From a bacterium (lineage in GTDB: Bacteria; Patescibacteriota; Saccharimonadia; Saccharimonadales; UBA4665), in contig DAIDMV010000003.1 in NCBI GenBank assembly GCA_027448765.1, forward strand, positions 1-59,054: a stretch of DNA of 59,054 nucleotides, in the 5' to 3' direction. This document shows, in pieces, positions 26,783-38,596 of this stretch (positions are counted from its first letter, which is position 1; the number at the start of each line of letters is the position of its first letter). Below the pieces are notes generated by a model. It had not been told where the DNA came from. It worked only from the letters and a program-made list of their open reading frames with translations, and searched no databases. A program made the translations under genes and the position numbers.

Positions 26783-28072
26783 TTAAAAAGTACCAGTAGC
26801 AATTAAATCCATGTTAGCCGTATAAATACCAGCCGGTGTGGTTAAAGCAGCTGTGGCGGCAAAAGTATAAGCACTGTCGACTCGATAGCACGGTGAAGAT
26901 GTTGAAGCGACAGTATCACCATAAGTTGAATCAACGTTAGTGGCATTCATACCATAATAGACATCACTTGGAGTAGTAGCACCCTGTAAAGGAGTAGTAT
27001 CGTTGCTCGACGAACCACCCGTAAAAGTATAGTTAGATGAGCTATAATATGTTGAAGCTGGTGTTAAAGATCCAACACCATTTGTATCATCTACGCTTGG
27101 ACCAACTGCCATACCAAAATCAGCCGTACCAGCAACAATAGCCGATGCAGTCGAACCAATCGCAGGAATAGCACAAGACGTACCTCCATTAGCACTTAAG
27201 CCACCACAACCAGTACTATTACGCATAGCTATGACCGCTCCACTAGTAGCGTTGGTTGATAACTGAGAATAAACCGTTCCACTATCTACCTGAGTTTGAT
27301 CTAGGATTGGCGTTGGACTACCGTGACCTAGCGTCAGATCTGGTGAAACATTGGCATTAGGATCAGAACAATCATGAGTAGATGTCCAGCTGCTTGGAGC
27401 ATCACCTGAAACACAAAAACTTATTGTTTCTTGAACTCGAGCTGTAATTGATATGATGTTGTTAGTTGATAAAGCAATACCACCATAATCTAAGTAATCA
27501 CCTGGTAAAGTAGCGCTAGAATAAGTACCATAAGTCGTATTAGCAAAAGTATAAATACGAGCATAAAAAGCACCTAAAGTTGATGGATTAGTCACTCCAG
27601 CAATCGTGAAAGTTTGAGCACCTGCCGCTGCTGCAGTCGCATCATAAGCAGCAAATTGAGATGCACTTCCCATGGTTGCACCAGCAGTATTAGTACCGCC
27701 AACTGTCCAACCACTTGAACCAATACCACCAGTAACTGTAGACGAAACTGTTACACCGCTAACACTAAAGCCAGTCGGCGCCGTACAAGTATCAGCGATA
27801 ATTGGACTATTAGAACAAAAATCAATCACAACACTTTCTGCCGCCTGAGTAGTTGTAAAACCAACTTCATAGGAAACATTCGTTCCACTACCAACGCCGG
27901 TTGTAATCGTTCCAGCCGAAACACCCGAATCACTCATAGTAATACTTCGACTAGCCATTTGGGCCGCTAAAACCGGCTGACTACCGAGAAGTGGCATCAG
28001 TAAAGCTGCAACAAAAGCAACCGTTAAAGAAGTATAAAAAAACTTCCTAATTTTTTTAATATTATCTTGCAT
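26783..28072 (-). CDS. Secreted surface protein, paralogue 2, Ser/Thr/Gly/Ala-rich
   Basis: 429 residues. A clear signal peptide (about 1-37, LLMPLLGSQPVLAA) is followed by a long Ser/Thr/Ala/Gly-rich beta region. DFGMAVGPSV and the closing TTPAGIYTANMDLIATGTF align with the end of the other two paralogues. FCSNSPIIADTC parallels FCSNSPLFNDNC of paralogue 1, so these two are closest. A strong ribosome-binding site (AGGAGAGAAC-ATG) suggests high expression, and the composition suits an abundant surface-layer or pilus-like component. No anchor is seen. Confidence 0.72.
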   Translation of the reverse strand: MQDNIKKIRKFFYTSLTVAFVAALLMPLLGSQPVLAAQMASRSITMSDSGVSAGTITTGVGSGTNVSYEVGFTTTQAAESVVIDFCSNSPIIADTCTAPTGFSVSGVTVSSTVTGGIGSSGWTVGGTNTAGATMGSASQFAAYDATAAAAGAQTFTIAGVTNPSTLGAFYARIYTFANTTYGTYSSATLPGDYLDYGGIALSTNNIISITARVQETISFCVSGDAPSSWTSTHDCSDPNANVSPDLTLGHGSPTPILDQTQVDSGTVYSQLSTNATSGAVIAMRNSTGCGGLSANGGTSCAIPAIGSTASAIVAGTADFGMAVGPSVDDTNGVGSLTPASTYYSSSNYTFTGGSSSNDTTPLQGATTPSDVYYGMNATNVDSTYGDTVASTSSPCYRVDSAYTFAATAALTTPAGIYTANMDLIATGTF

Positions 28073-28158
28073 GTTCTCTCCTGTGTTTGTGATTTTTGTT
28101 TTTTACACTGAATTAAAGATATCATATTTTTTTTTTAAAACAAAGTAGTTATCCACAA

Positions 28159-28902
28159 CTAGTAAGTTGAAGTAGCTACTAAATCATCATTAAAAGTATA
28201 TACACCACCTGGCGTTATGTGTGAAATGTTAAAAATATAAGAAATAGTATAAAGTGTTTGGCCACTACTTTGATCTGAATATGCAATAGTTGAATTAGGC
28301 TGATACATAAAAAGATTAGGTGAATCGTAATTACTAGAAACTTGACCATAACTAAAAGCACTACTTGGTAATTGACTAGGATTAGCACCAAAACTAATTG
28401 GTGAGGTATTGGCAACTAAATTCATACCAAATTGTTCTAAACCCGGCTGAGCGGTAGTTGGCGATGTTAAAGGTGTTAAAGTAGCCGAATTATTAGACGG
28501 TGGCGGAGAAACTGTTTCCACCTGATAACCACTAGCTAAATAACTTGAAACACTAAACTGAGCGGTGGTAGTAGTAGTTGATTTAGTGCTTAAAGTGCCT
28601 AAATCAACACTAGTATTGTTGACATTAATAGAAATAAACGGCGATCGATTAGTGTTAAAACCCGCTTGAGCTTGATAATTAGAACTTTTAGTATTGCCGA
28701 CCGCTATTTCTCCAGCAGAAGTTTTAGCACAATAATTAGTTGAACATTGGTTTAAATTACCCCCAGCTCCAAAAAAAACATTATGTATCTGATAATTAGT
28801 CGATGAAGCCGACTCGGCTTGAACTAAATTTGGCAATAAAAAAAACAACAAAGAAATAACTAGGCAACTCAAAAAAACAAAAAATTTATTTTTTATAAAC
28901 AT
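28159..28902 (-). CDS. Secreted surface protein, paralogue 3
   Basis: 247 residues, signal peptide about 1-29 (LLPNLVQAES). Contains EQFGMNLVANTSP and the C-terminal YTISYIFNISHITPGGVYTF, shared with the other two paralogues. The N-terminal half differs: it has one cysteine pair (CSTNYC) and lacks the FCSNSP motif. It ends 86 bases upstream of paralogue 2 and starts opposite the plus-strand fibre-like gene, with a 68-base divergent gap. Confidence 0.7.
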   Translation of the reverse strand: MFIKNKFFVFLSCLVISLLFFLLPNLVQAESASSTNYQIHNVFFGAGGNLNQCSTNYCAKTSAGEIAVGNTKSSNYQAQAGFNTNRSPFISINVNNTSVDLGTLSTKSTTTTTAQFSVSSYLASGYQVETVSPPPSNNSATLTPLTSPTTAQPGLEQFGMNLVANTSPISFGANPSQLPSSAFSYGQVSSNYDSPNLFMYQPNSTIAYSDQSSGQTLYTISYIFNISHITPGGVYTFNDDLVATSTY

Positions 28903-28970
28903 AACTGTAATACTTATCTTTAATTCTCTTTTCTTGTATTATAGATATTATAAAACTAAATTAAAAAATA

Positions 28971-30001
28971 ATGCCAGACAATGAAACAAAACCAGAAGAA
29001 ATAGATTTAGAATCTAACAGTTCAAGTCTTGAAGATAATGTTATCGATGCTACGGGTGGTAATGATTTAGAAAGTTCAAGTCTTGAAGATAACAACAATC
29101 AAAACACTCCAGCTAACGACCCGTCAAAAAATCCGGCAACCTTAAACTCTAAAAATAAACCAAAATTAAAGGATAAATTAGCTAAATTTAATATTTATTT
29201 AATATTATTTGGTTTAGTAGTGGTTGTAACTATTGTAGTAGTTGTGATTACTTATTTACAGAGCCAAACTCCTGTTCAAAATTCAACTAGTCTTAAAAAT
29301 CAAAACCTGACTCAAAATAGTCTCAAACAGTTAGCCGCTAATGATTCAACAGTTGGAGCTCCTAAACAAGATTTAAACGTTGAAGCTAATGCTGTTTTTG
29401 CTGGTCGAGTTTTAATCAGCAATGGCCTTCAAGTAGCCGGAGGCGAACAAATTAATGGCGGACTGGGTTTAACAAGCTTAACCGTTAAAGGTACTGGTAA
29501 TTTTCAACAGTTAAACAATAGTGGTAATTTATCAGTTAATGGTACTACAGCCCTACAAGGTTCGACCACTATTTCAGCTAGTTTACAAGTTAATGGTAAT
29601 GCTAACTTTAACGGCAATGTTTCTTCTCCTCAAATAACTACTAACTCTCTACAACTCAGTGGCAATCTCAATATCTCACACCACATTAACGTAACTGGTC
29701 CTTCACCGAATTCCAAGACCTTGAGTGCTATTGGTTCTGGTGGCACATCCACAGTCAATGGTACTGATACGGCTGGTAATATTAATATTAATACCGGCAC
29801 TAATCCAAGTGCAGGTTGCTTAATTACAGTAAATTTTAATATACCCTATAGCTCAACACCGTACATCGTTGTTTCACCGATTGGATTAGCTAGTAGTTCA
29901 CTTCATTATTATCTGGAACGGAATCAAACTTCTTTCAACGTTTGTTCTGGTTCAACGCCACCGAGTCAAGCTAATATTAGTTTTGATTATTTTATTATCG
30001 G

Positions 30002-30005
<4 letters not shown>
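28971..30005 (+). CDS. Fibre-like exported protein with N-terminal membrane anchor
   Basis: 344 residues. The cytoplasmic N-terminus (about 75 residues) is acidic and carries a direct repeat of SSLEDN. A membrane helix follows (about 77-97). Outside, residues 140-240 hold repeats of the type LSVNGTTALQGSTTISASLQ and NGNANFNGNV, a beta-solenoid pattern like phage tail fibres and common in CPR proteins. A C-terminal globular part (about 245-344) has two cysteines. It may serve as an adhesin. It ends overlapping the epsilon gene by four bases on the opposite strand. Confidence 0.65.
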
Positions 30006-32492
<2,487 letters not shown>

Positions 32493-32509
<17 letters not shown>

Positions 32510-33965
32510 GACTCTCTTCCTCTTTACTTGACGAACCAGATGGTCCTGATTTCAGACATGTTTGCTTCAACTGATCACGAACAGATTCAAAATCTTTATC
32601 TTGATTAACCATTTTTGAAGATTTCTTAACTTCATCTTTCATTTTAGCAATATCAATCATTTCACCTTCTGCTAAATTAAGAATTATATCCATCATCATT
32701 TCTTGTTCCAAAAACGAAAAAGTCTGGTTTGGTGCTTGAGTTAATAATTCCATAATATTATGCCCAATATCTAATGCTTTTTTAGCTTCAACAGCTAACT
32801 CAGAACCAAAATGAGAAAATTCTTCAGCCTGTCTAAAATCTGCCAAAATTTTCAAAGTTTGAGAAGCTAATTTTTTTTGACGATCATCATGACCGACACC
32901 ACCGGCACGAGTTACACTTAAGCCAATATTAAGAGCTGGTCGAACACCACTTCTAAAAGTCTCCATATCCAATATCCATTGACCGTCAGTAATTGACATA
33001 ATGTTAGTTGGTAAATAGGCTGTAATATCTCCATTGGCGGCGTGAACAACCGGAATAGAAGTTAGGCTTTTACCTGTACTGTCTAATCGACCGGCTCTCT
33101 CCAACAAAGAAGAATGAGCATAAAACATATCACCTGGGTATGAATCGCGTCCAGGGCTAACCCCAGAAAGCAAGGCAATTTCTCGATATGCATGAGCGTG
33201 TGAAGTTAAATCGTCATAAATCACAATCGTATCTTGATCTAGTTTTTGCCAGAAATATTCAGCTATTGAAGACGCCACATAAGGTGCTAGATAATTTATA
33301 ATTAAAGATTCAAACATAGTAGACACTACTACTACCGCCTTTTTTAAACTGTCTGTTTCTTTTAAGCGCGATAAAAGAGTATCGACATCAGTTCGACGTT
33401 TAGCAATTAAACAATAAACTACTAATTGATCAGTGTTTTTTTGATTAATAGTTAACTGTGTCACCAATGTACTCTTACCTGACTTACTGTCACCTATTAA
33501 AGCCATTCTCTGACCTTTTACAATTGGAAACAAAGCATCAATAGCTGTCACACCAGATTCGACCTGATCTTCTACTAAACGACGGGTATAAAGTGGTGGT
33601 GCAGTATTAAAAATTGGCCAAGTTGCTTCTGAGGCAATAGGACCTAAGCCATCCAATGGTTCACCCATAACTGACACTACTCGACCAACAAATTCTTTGC
33701 CAACCTTAGCTGTTAATTGATTATCCTCTAAAACTACAATCATTCCAACATTTAGCTCTACGACACCTAGATGTAACACCATCACATCGTCGGGATTAAC
33801 TTGTTGAACAAAACCCTTTGACCCGTCACTAAATAAAACCAGGGAATGAACACTACAGGGCTGTAAACCCCTAACTGATATTAAAAATTTATTGACTGCA
33901 ATCACCTCTCCAACTGGATTATTGGCACTAACTAAACTATCAAAATATTTATTTCCAGTCGGCAT
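32493..33965 (-). CDS. atpA: F1-type ATPase alpha-like subunit
   Basis: 490 residues. Walker A variant GDSKSGKSTLVTQL (usual GDRQTGKT), GRDSYPGDMFYAHSSLLERAGRL, and the arginine-finger segment NIGLSVTRAGGVGHDDRQKK are all present. The N-terminal helix that docks delta in ordinary alpha subunits is much shortened: the beta-barrel begins by residue 18. The C-terminus ends in a charged, Ser-rich tail of about 45 residues. It is expected to alternate with beta in the head. It overlaps delta by one base and gamma by 17. Confidence 0.92.
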
Positions 33966-34450
33966 TAATTAACTTCCTTAATTAACTTAACTAAATCTGA
34001 CGTTAAATTATTAAAATGATTTTTTAAAGACAAATCAAAAAACTTATTAGGTGTTCTAAGGGTAATGCCGGCACCTATTATTGGTTGTAAGCCGACTGTT
34101 AACAATAAAGTACTGTCAATATTACGCCTAAACCAATCAACTAATTTTTCCAATAATAATAAATTAGGCTCAACGCTAAAACCAATATGGACAATTGGGG
34201 CTTTTGTAACTAAGGTTTCAGTCGATTTTTTAAGCCAATCAACCTGATTCATGTTAGTTAAATCTAAATTATTTAATTCCGTTAAATTATCCAACGATTT
34301 AGAAGTATGCGGTAATTTAATCTCACTATCTGAATTTTTAATTTTTATTTGCACCAAATATTCTTTTAAGTCATTAATTTCATTTAAAACTAAATCAATA
34401 TCTGTGGTTGTCACGATCGATAAAGGTAAAATCAATTTCTTAGGCTCCAT
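33965..34450 (-). CDS. atpH: F1-type ATPase delta-like subunit
   Basis: 161 residues and divergent. The C-terminal third, LLTVGLQPIIGAGITLRTPN, followed by FFDLSLKNHFNNL, matches the delta signature (xxVDPxLIGGxxxxxGxxxxDxSxxxxL). The N-terminal six-helix domain that caps alpha is not recognisable, in line with the shortened alpha N-terminus. The call therefore rests on the C-terminal motif and on position between b and alpha. It overlaps the b gene by 11 bases. Confidence 0.72.
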   Translation of the reverse strand: MEPKKLILPLSIVTTTDIDLVLNEINDLKEYLVQIKIKNSDSEIKLPHTSKSLDNLTELNNLDLTNMNQVDWLKKSTETLVTKAPIVHIGFSVEPNLLLLEKLVDWFRRNIDSTLLLTVGLQPIIGAGITLRTPNKFFDLSLKNHFNNLTSDLVKLIKEVN

Positions 34451-35066
34451 GATTAACGTCCTCTTTAATCGCCTCTTTGTTTTTTTCTAAATCAGCTACG
34501 ATAAACTGTAATTGATCATTAAGATCAATTTGATCACCGATTGCCATTAAAATATAATGATTAACGATGCTGGCCAGATGTTGCTCAAAATTATCTAAAA
34601 CTTGCTTTTTTTCTAAATCAATTTGTTTTTGAATTTCATTAGATAAAACTTCTCTTTCTTTGTCGATCGCTTGGTTAGTTTTTTCAATAGCACTAACAGC
34701 TAATTGTCGGGCATCTTCAAGTGATTGTTCATATTTTTTAAATTCAGTTTGTAAATTTTTAGTCACTTCATTTTTAAGCGATTCATTCAGTTGTGAAGTT
34801 GTTAATTGCAAGTCTTGTTGTAAAAACATAGCATTTTCAGAAATAATTTTTTCAAAATGAAGACGACCTCGATTTCTTAATTCTTCTCTAAAAGCATCAT
34901 TAAAAATTTGGGCTACATTTTCTTTAATAGCTTGCTCAGATAATTGATTGGTCGATGACCCTCGTTTTTTAGTATTTTTTTGAGATTTTAGAACAACCAC
35001 TAAAACTATAGCTAGGCCAAGTAAATCTACTAAAACAAATAAACTACTCTGTAACCAATTGTTCAT
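34440..35066 (-). CDS. atpF: F-type ATPase b-like (stator) subunit
   Basis: 208 residues, longer than the usual 155-170. One N-terminal membrane helix (about 7-28) is followed by a continuous charged helix (about 45-175, heptad-like) and a C-terminal part that can contact delta. This is the architecture of the peripheral stalk; sequence identity of b subunits is always low, so position in the operon carries weight. It overlaps delta by 11 bases and follows the c-like membrane protein after 61 bases. Confidence 0.78.
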   Translation of the reverse strand: MNNWLQSSLFVLVDLLGLAIVLVVVLKSQKNTKKRGSSTNQLSEQAIKENVAQIFNDAFREELRNRGRLHFEKIISENAMFLQQDLQLTTSQLNESLKNEVTKNLQTEFKKYEQSLEDARQLAVSAIEKTNQAIDKEREVLSNEIQKQIDLEKKQVLDNFEQHLASIVNHYILMAIGDQIDLNDQLQFIVADLEKNKEAIKEDVNHGA

Positions 35067-35127
35067 TTATAAGCCCACCGTGTTTTTCATTATCTTATAT
35101 ACTATTCTATGTGATTTTATTGTTTTT

Positions 35128-36030
35128 TTAAAGCTTAAGTAAAAGATAGACTGCAAAAATGCCAATTACAAATATGATTATGCCAGCGGCTACAGTTTGA
35201 ACTAAAGATCTGATAATAGATTTTCTAGATAGTGGATTACGGCCAATAGCTATCATACCCGCTCGAATGCCTGAGTAAAGTAAAACTGCCGTTAAAATCG
35301 TACTAACTAGTAAAACAAATAGACCTAAATAAATTCTAGCTGCATCAACTGGTTTAGCAGCGATAGTAATTGCGGCTTTAGCTAGAAAACTTGGTACATA
35401 ATCGACAGATTTATTAAGTAAAGGGTTCTTTTTAATGGCAAGTTGAACCGAAACAAGACCAATATTAACTTGCTCTTTTTTACCTGATAAAGTAGTTACA
35501 TTAACCGTCCCAACTACGTTAGACCTACCGCTAAAATTACTGGTAGCTTGACCTAAAATAATTGATTGATTTTGGTCGGCGACCATACCAATTCCGTTTA
35601 AAGACGAAATAGTAATATATTCTCCGGCGACAACTGGTCCATCTTGATTAGAAACTAAAACATTATATCTACCAGTCGATGCAACGTAAACTTGTTGTTT
35701 AGTCGAATTAACTGGACTAAGCGCAACCGGCGCAACATTAGCCGGCACAACCACACCTAACATACTAGCTATATTAGACTGACTTAAAGGAATAACTTGA
35801 TTAGAAATTTTTGCAGTTAACTGAACAATCATTCCAGTTTGAATTGATGAAGCCGCACCATAACTTTGAATAACAGCTTGAGAGATTGAACTACTACTGT
35901 TTGAATTATTAACAGCTGGGGCTGATTTAGTCTTACTAGAACTAATCGCTATAACTGGTGCTGATAATCCTAAAATAAAAATAATGACTATCGCAATAGA
36001 TATATATTTATTTTTTAATTGATTGAACAT
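35128..36030 (-). CDS. Membrane protein with extracytoplasmic beta domain and c-subunit-like C-terminal hairpin
   Basis: 300 residues at the place where subunits a and c are normally encoded. A signal anchor (about 8-29) leads to an outer domain (about 30-220) resembling phage-fibre/peptidase-G2-type beta domains (NQDGPVVAGEYITISSLNGI, QSIILGQATSNF). Residues 233-300 form a helical hairpin whose cytoplasmic loop is AGMIAIGRNPLSRKSIIRSL. The loop resembles the polar loop of ATP-synthase c subunits (A-R-(Q/N)-P), and the topology, both hairpin ends outside, is the same. The second helix has no Asp or Glu, so it cannot carry ions the usual way. It probably anchors or is driven by the F1-like head; homology to c is an inference. 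Confidence 0.6.
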   Translation of the reverse strand: MFNQLKNKYISIAIVIIFILGLSAPVIAISSSKTKSAPAVNNSNSSSSISQAVIQSYGAASSIQTGMIVQLTAKISNQVIPLSQSNIASMLGVVVPANVAPVALSPVNSTKQQVYVASTGRYNVLVSNQDGPVVAGEYITISSLNGIGMVADQNQSIILGQATSNFSGRSNVVGTVNVTTLSGKKEQVNIGLVSVQLAIKKNPLLNKSVDYVPSFLAKAAITIAAKPVDAARIYLGLFVLLVSTILTAVLLYSGIRAGMIAIGRNPLSRKSIIRSLVQTVAAGIIIFVIGIFAVYLLLKL

Positions 36031-36039
36031 TTTTAATTA

Positions 36040-37191
36040 TTATAACTGTTTTTTATAATTCACCAAGACGCTTATGGTCCGATCTAAATCTGCCTGAACG
36101 GTTTGTCGACCCATAGTTAAGCGTAAAGAAGAATAAATCGTCGGATCATCCAAACCAATAGCAGCTAAAACATGAGATGATTTATGATTGGAAGCTGAAC
36201 AAGCCGAACCAGCTGAAGCCATAATTTGATAGCGATCTAAAAAAAATAATAATCTTTCATTATCTTGCCCTTGAAAACTAAAATTTAAATTATTAGGTAA
36301 ACGATACTTAATTGATCCATTGAAACTAATTTCTGGTATAAGAGTAGCTACTTTATCAATAAAATATTTTTGTAATTTTTGTAATCGTTCAGCCTCTGTT
36401 TTTTTGATGTTTTGAGTCTTTTTTAAAGCTTCGGCTAGTCCAATTGAACTAGCTACATTTTCAGTACCAGATCTTAAGCCATACTCTTGACCACCACCAT
36501 CGATTAAAGGTTTTAAACTTAAACCATGCTTAAGATACAAAACTGCTGATTGTTTCGGTCCGTAAATTTTACTACCATTTAAGCTCATCATATCAACACC
36601 AAGACGATTAACCTTTAAATCCAAATAATTACCAGCCTGACAAGCATCACAAAAAATCTGAATTGGTTGATTGATACCTCTTTTTAAACGATCTAATCTA
36701 ATCTCTTTAACTAAATCGGCAATTTTTTTGATAGGCTGAATAGTGCCAATTTCATTATTAGCTAACATCACAACCACTAGATTGGTTTGATCGTTAATCA
36801 AATTTTTAAGACTATCAAAATCAATAATTCCATCCGTCTTAACTTTAGCCAAAGAATAATTAAAATCTTTCAAAGCCTCTAAAACCGAATCGTGTTCCAA
36901 ATGGCTAACAACAACATGGGACTTATCATAATTCTTTAAATAACCTTTTATAGCTAAATTATTAGCTTCACTGCCCCCGGCACAAAAAATAATCTCTTGA
37001 AAATGAACTCCAAGTACTTGAGCAATTTCTTGTCTGGCTCGCATCAGATCTGTCTTAACTGTTATAGCAGCCCGATAAATAGCTGATGGATTATAAAAAG
37101 AATGACTAAAATAAGGCTCCATCACCTTAAAAACAGCTTGATCTAGTGGTGTCGTAGCAGCATAATCTAAATATATTGATCGATCATTCAC
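36040..37191 (-). CDS. Cysteine desulfurase (NifS/IscS class)
   Basis: 383 residues, complete. YLDYAATTPLDQAV opens the fold; FCAGGSEANNLAIKG binds the PLP phosphate; SLNGSKIYGPKQSAVLYL carries the PLP lysine; and SAGSACSASNHKSSHVL carries the catalytic Cys loop. It moves sulfur from cysteine to acceptors for tRNA thiolation and Fe-S clusters. No IscU or SufB is in the window, so the clearest local acceptor is MnmA. It lies 9 bases upstream of the c-like membrane protein and may head the ATPase operon. Confidence 0.93.
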   Translation of the reverse strand: MNDRSIYLDYAATTPLDQAVFKVMEPYFSHSFYNPSAIYRAAITVKTDLMRARQEIAQVLGVHFQEIIFCAGGSEANNLAIKGYLKNYDKSHVVVSHLEHDSVLEALKDFNYSLAKVKTDGIIDFDSLKNLINDQTNLVVVMLANNEIGTIQPIKKIADLVKEIRLDRLKRGINQPIQIFCDACQAGNYLDLKVNRLGVDMMSLNGSKIYGPKQSAVLYLKHGLSLKPLIDGGGQEYGLRSGTENVASSIGLAEALKKTQNIKKTEAERLQKLQKYFIDKVATLIPEISFNGSIKYRLPNNLNFSFQGQDNERLLFFLDRYQIMASAGSACSASNHKSSHVLAAIGLDDPTIYSSLRLTMGRQTVQADLDRTISVLVNYKKQL

Positions 37192-37205
37192 TAATACATT
37201 ATAAC

Positions 37206-37556
37206 TTAACTAACAGCTAACTGAGAGATTTTTGATGGAATAACTCGACAATACAATTTAGTAGCTTGAATAAAGTTCTGATATTCTTGATCGTCTAAGA
37301 CATGATAAACTTGATCACCGAAAGATTTAACAACGGTGTTAGCTCTAATATGATAATAAGTTGTCTGAAGATGATTGACTTTACTAGAATCTTTCCATTC
37401 TTCATGCCAAACCCAAGTATATGGATTAAAACAAAAAAATTGCCTTTTATGACCCGTTGGAATAGGACCAAATAATTGACCACCTATATTAGATTCGTAT
37501 TCTATAATCTTATAATATTGGTTTTTAGGATTAAAAAAATTAGTTAGTTTGACCAT
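37206..37556 (-). CDS. Conserved hypothetical protein, 116 residues
   Basis: 116 residues without a signal peptide or membrane helix. Rich in aromatics (CFNPYTWVWHEEW, TTYYHIRANTVVKSFGDQVY), suggesting a compact beta-type fold that may bind a ligand or nucleic acid. No family is recognised. It overlaps the next small gene upstream by 17 bases, so the two are translationally coupled; it lies between tatD and the cysteine desulfurase. Confidence 0.65.
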   Translation of the reverse strand: MVKLTNFFNPKNQYYKIIEYESNIGGQLFGPIPTGHKRQFFCFNPYTWVWHEEWKDSSKVNHLQTTYYHIRANTVVKSFGDQVYHVLDDQEYQNFIQATKLYCRVIPSKISQLAVS

Positions 37557-37779
37557 AAATCTCCTCGACAGATCGACGAGTTGACTCTAAATTACTAATA
37601 ACTACGCCTTCATTTGTATTATTGGTTGGTTTTATGGGGTTATCTTTATCTAATGGAGGAACAACAATATCGCTTCCTAAACTATTAATAATGCCTTCAG
37701 CTTTTTGTAAAACCAATAAACGTTCAGTTAATGGTTCTTGTCTAGGATTAGATTCACGCCTACTTATTTCTGACTTCAT
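37540..37779 (-). CDS. Hypothetical small protein, 79 residues
   Basis: 79 residues, polar, with a proline/asparagine-rich middle (VVPPLDKDNPIKPTNNTN) and helical ends. No family is recognised. It lies 4 bases after tatD and overlaps the 116-residue gene by 17 bases. The tight packing supports it being real and acting with its neighbour. Confidence 0.55.
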   Translation of the reverse strand: MKSEISRRESNPRQEPLTERLLVLQKAEGIINSLGSDIVVPPLDKDNPIKPTNNTNEGVVISNLESTRRSVEEIYGQTN

Positions 37780-37783
37780 AATT

Positions 37784-38596
37784 TTAAACTCCCTTTAAAT
37801 TAAACAATTTAATAGTATTAAAACTAGTCTGATGTTTAATTAAATTAAAGTCTTCTTTTCTTAATTTACTCAAATATTCTGTGATATAGAATACATTTTT
37901 CGGTATATTTATTGTACCACGATAAGGTACTGGTGTCAAATAGGGACTATCAGTCTCTAAAATTAAATGGTCCAGAGGAATTGCCTTTAACATCTCGATT
38001 TCCTGATCACTCTTCATAAAAGTAGCAATTCCATTGACGCCAATCATAAAATCATTGTCTAGGGCTCGAAAAAGATTTTTTTGATTATCAGTAAAGCTAT
38101 GAAGTACCGCTTTCAGTGGTAAAAAATCTTGAATGATTGGCCAAAAATCATCAAAAGCTTGTCTAACATGGAAAATTAACGGTAAATTATATTTTTTAGC
38201 TAGTTGTAATTGCCAGATCAACAATTTTTGCTGTGAAACTGGATCAGAATGATGATAATAATAATCTAAGCCACACTCACCCATGGCTACAACCGAATCA
38301 CTAATCATGGCTTCGAATTGATCGAACTGCTTGAAAGACAAAAAATCCTTAGCTTCATGTGGGTGAATACCAATCGCTGGTACTACACAAGAATAATTCT
38401 TAGCTAACTTAATTGCCAATAAACTATCTTCTAAATTACAACCAACTGCTATCATTAACTTCACTTTCTTATCAAGTGATGCTGAAATAACAACTTCCTG
38501 AGTTAGAGGACCTTTTGAAGACCATAAACGACCAGTTGAATCATGACAGCCAATAGATTGAATATGACAATGACTATCAATAAAATAATCAATCAT
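37784..38596 (-). CDS. tatD: TatD family metal-dependent hydrolase
   Basis: 270 residues, TIM-barrel with all TatD ligands visible: IDSHCHIQ near the start, MGECGLDYYYH, LIFHVRQAFDDF, VLHSFTDN and LETDSPYLTPVPYRG. The family has 3'-5' DNase and D-aminoacyl-tRNA-editing type activities. Metal ions bind the His/Glu/Asp set. It overlaps the end of metG by one base, the common metG-tatD gene pair. Confidence 0.94.
   Translation of the reverse strand: MIDYFIDSHCHIQSIGCHDSTGRLWSSKGPLTQEVVISASLDKKVKLMIAVGCNLEDSLLAIKLAKNYSCVVPAIGIHPHEAKDFLSFKQFDQFEAMISDSVVAMGECGLDYYYHHSDPVSQQKLLIWQLQLAKKYNLPLIFHVRQAFDDFWPIIQDFLPLKAVLHSFTDNQKNLFRALDNDFMIGVNGIATFMKSDQEIEMLKAIPLDHLILETDSPYLTPVPYRGTINIPKNVFYITEYLSKLRKEDFNLIKHQTSFNTIKLFNLKGV

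Noticed and set aside
28149-28157. Perfect DnaA box TTATCCACA between two surface-protein genes.
   Set aside because: A single 9-mer is expected by chance in a window of this size and AT content; no cluster of boxes, dnaA or dnaN gene nearby, so not an origin.
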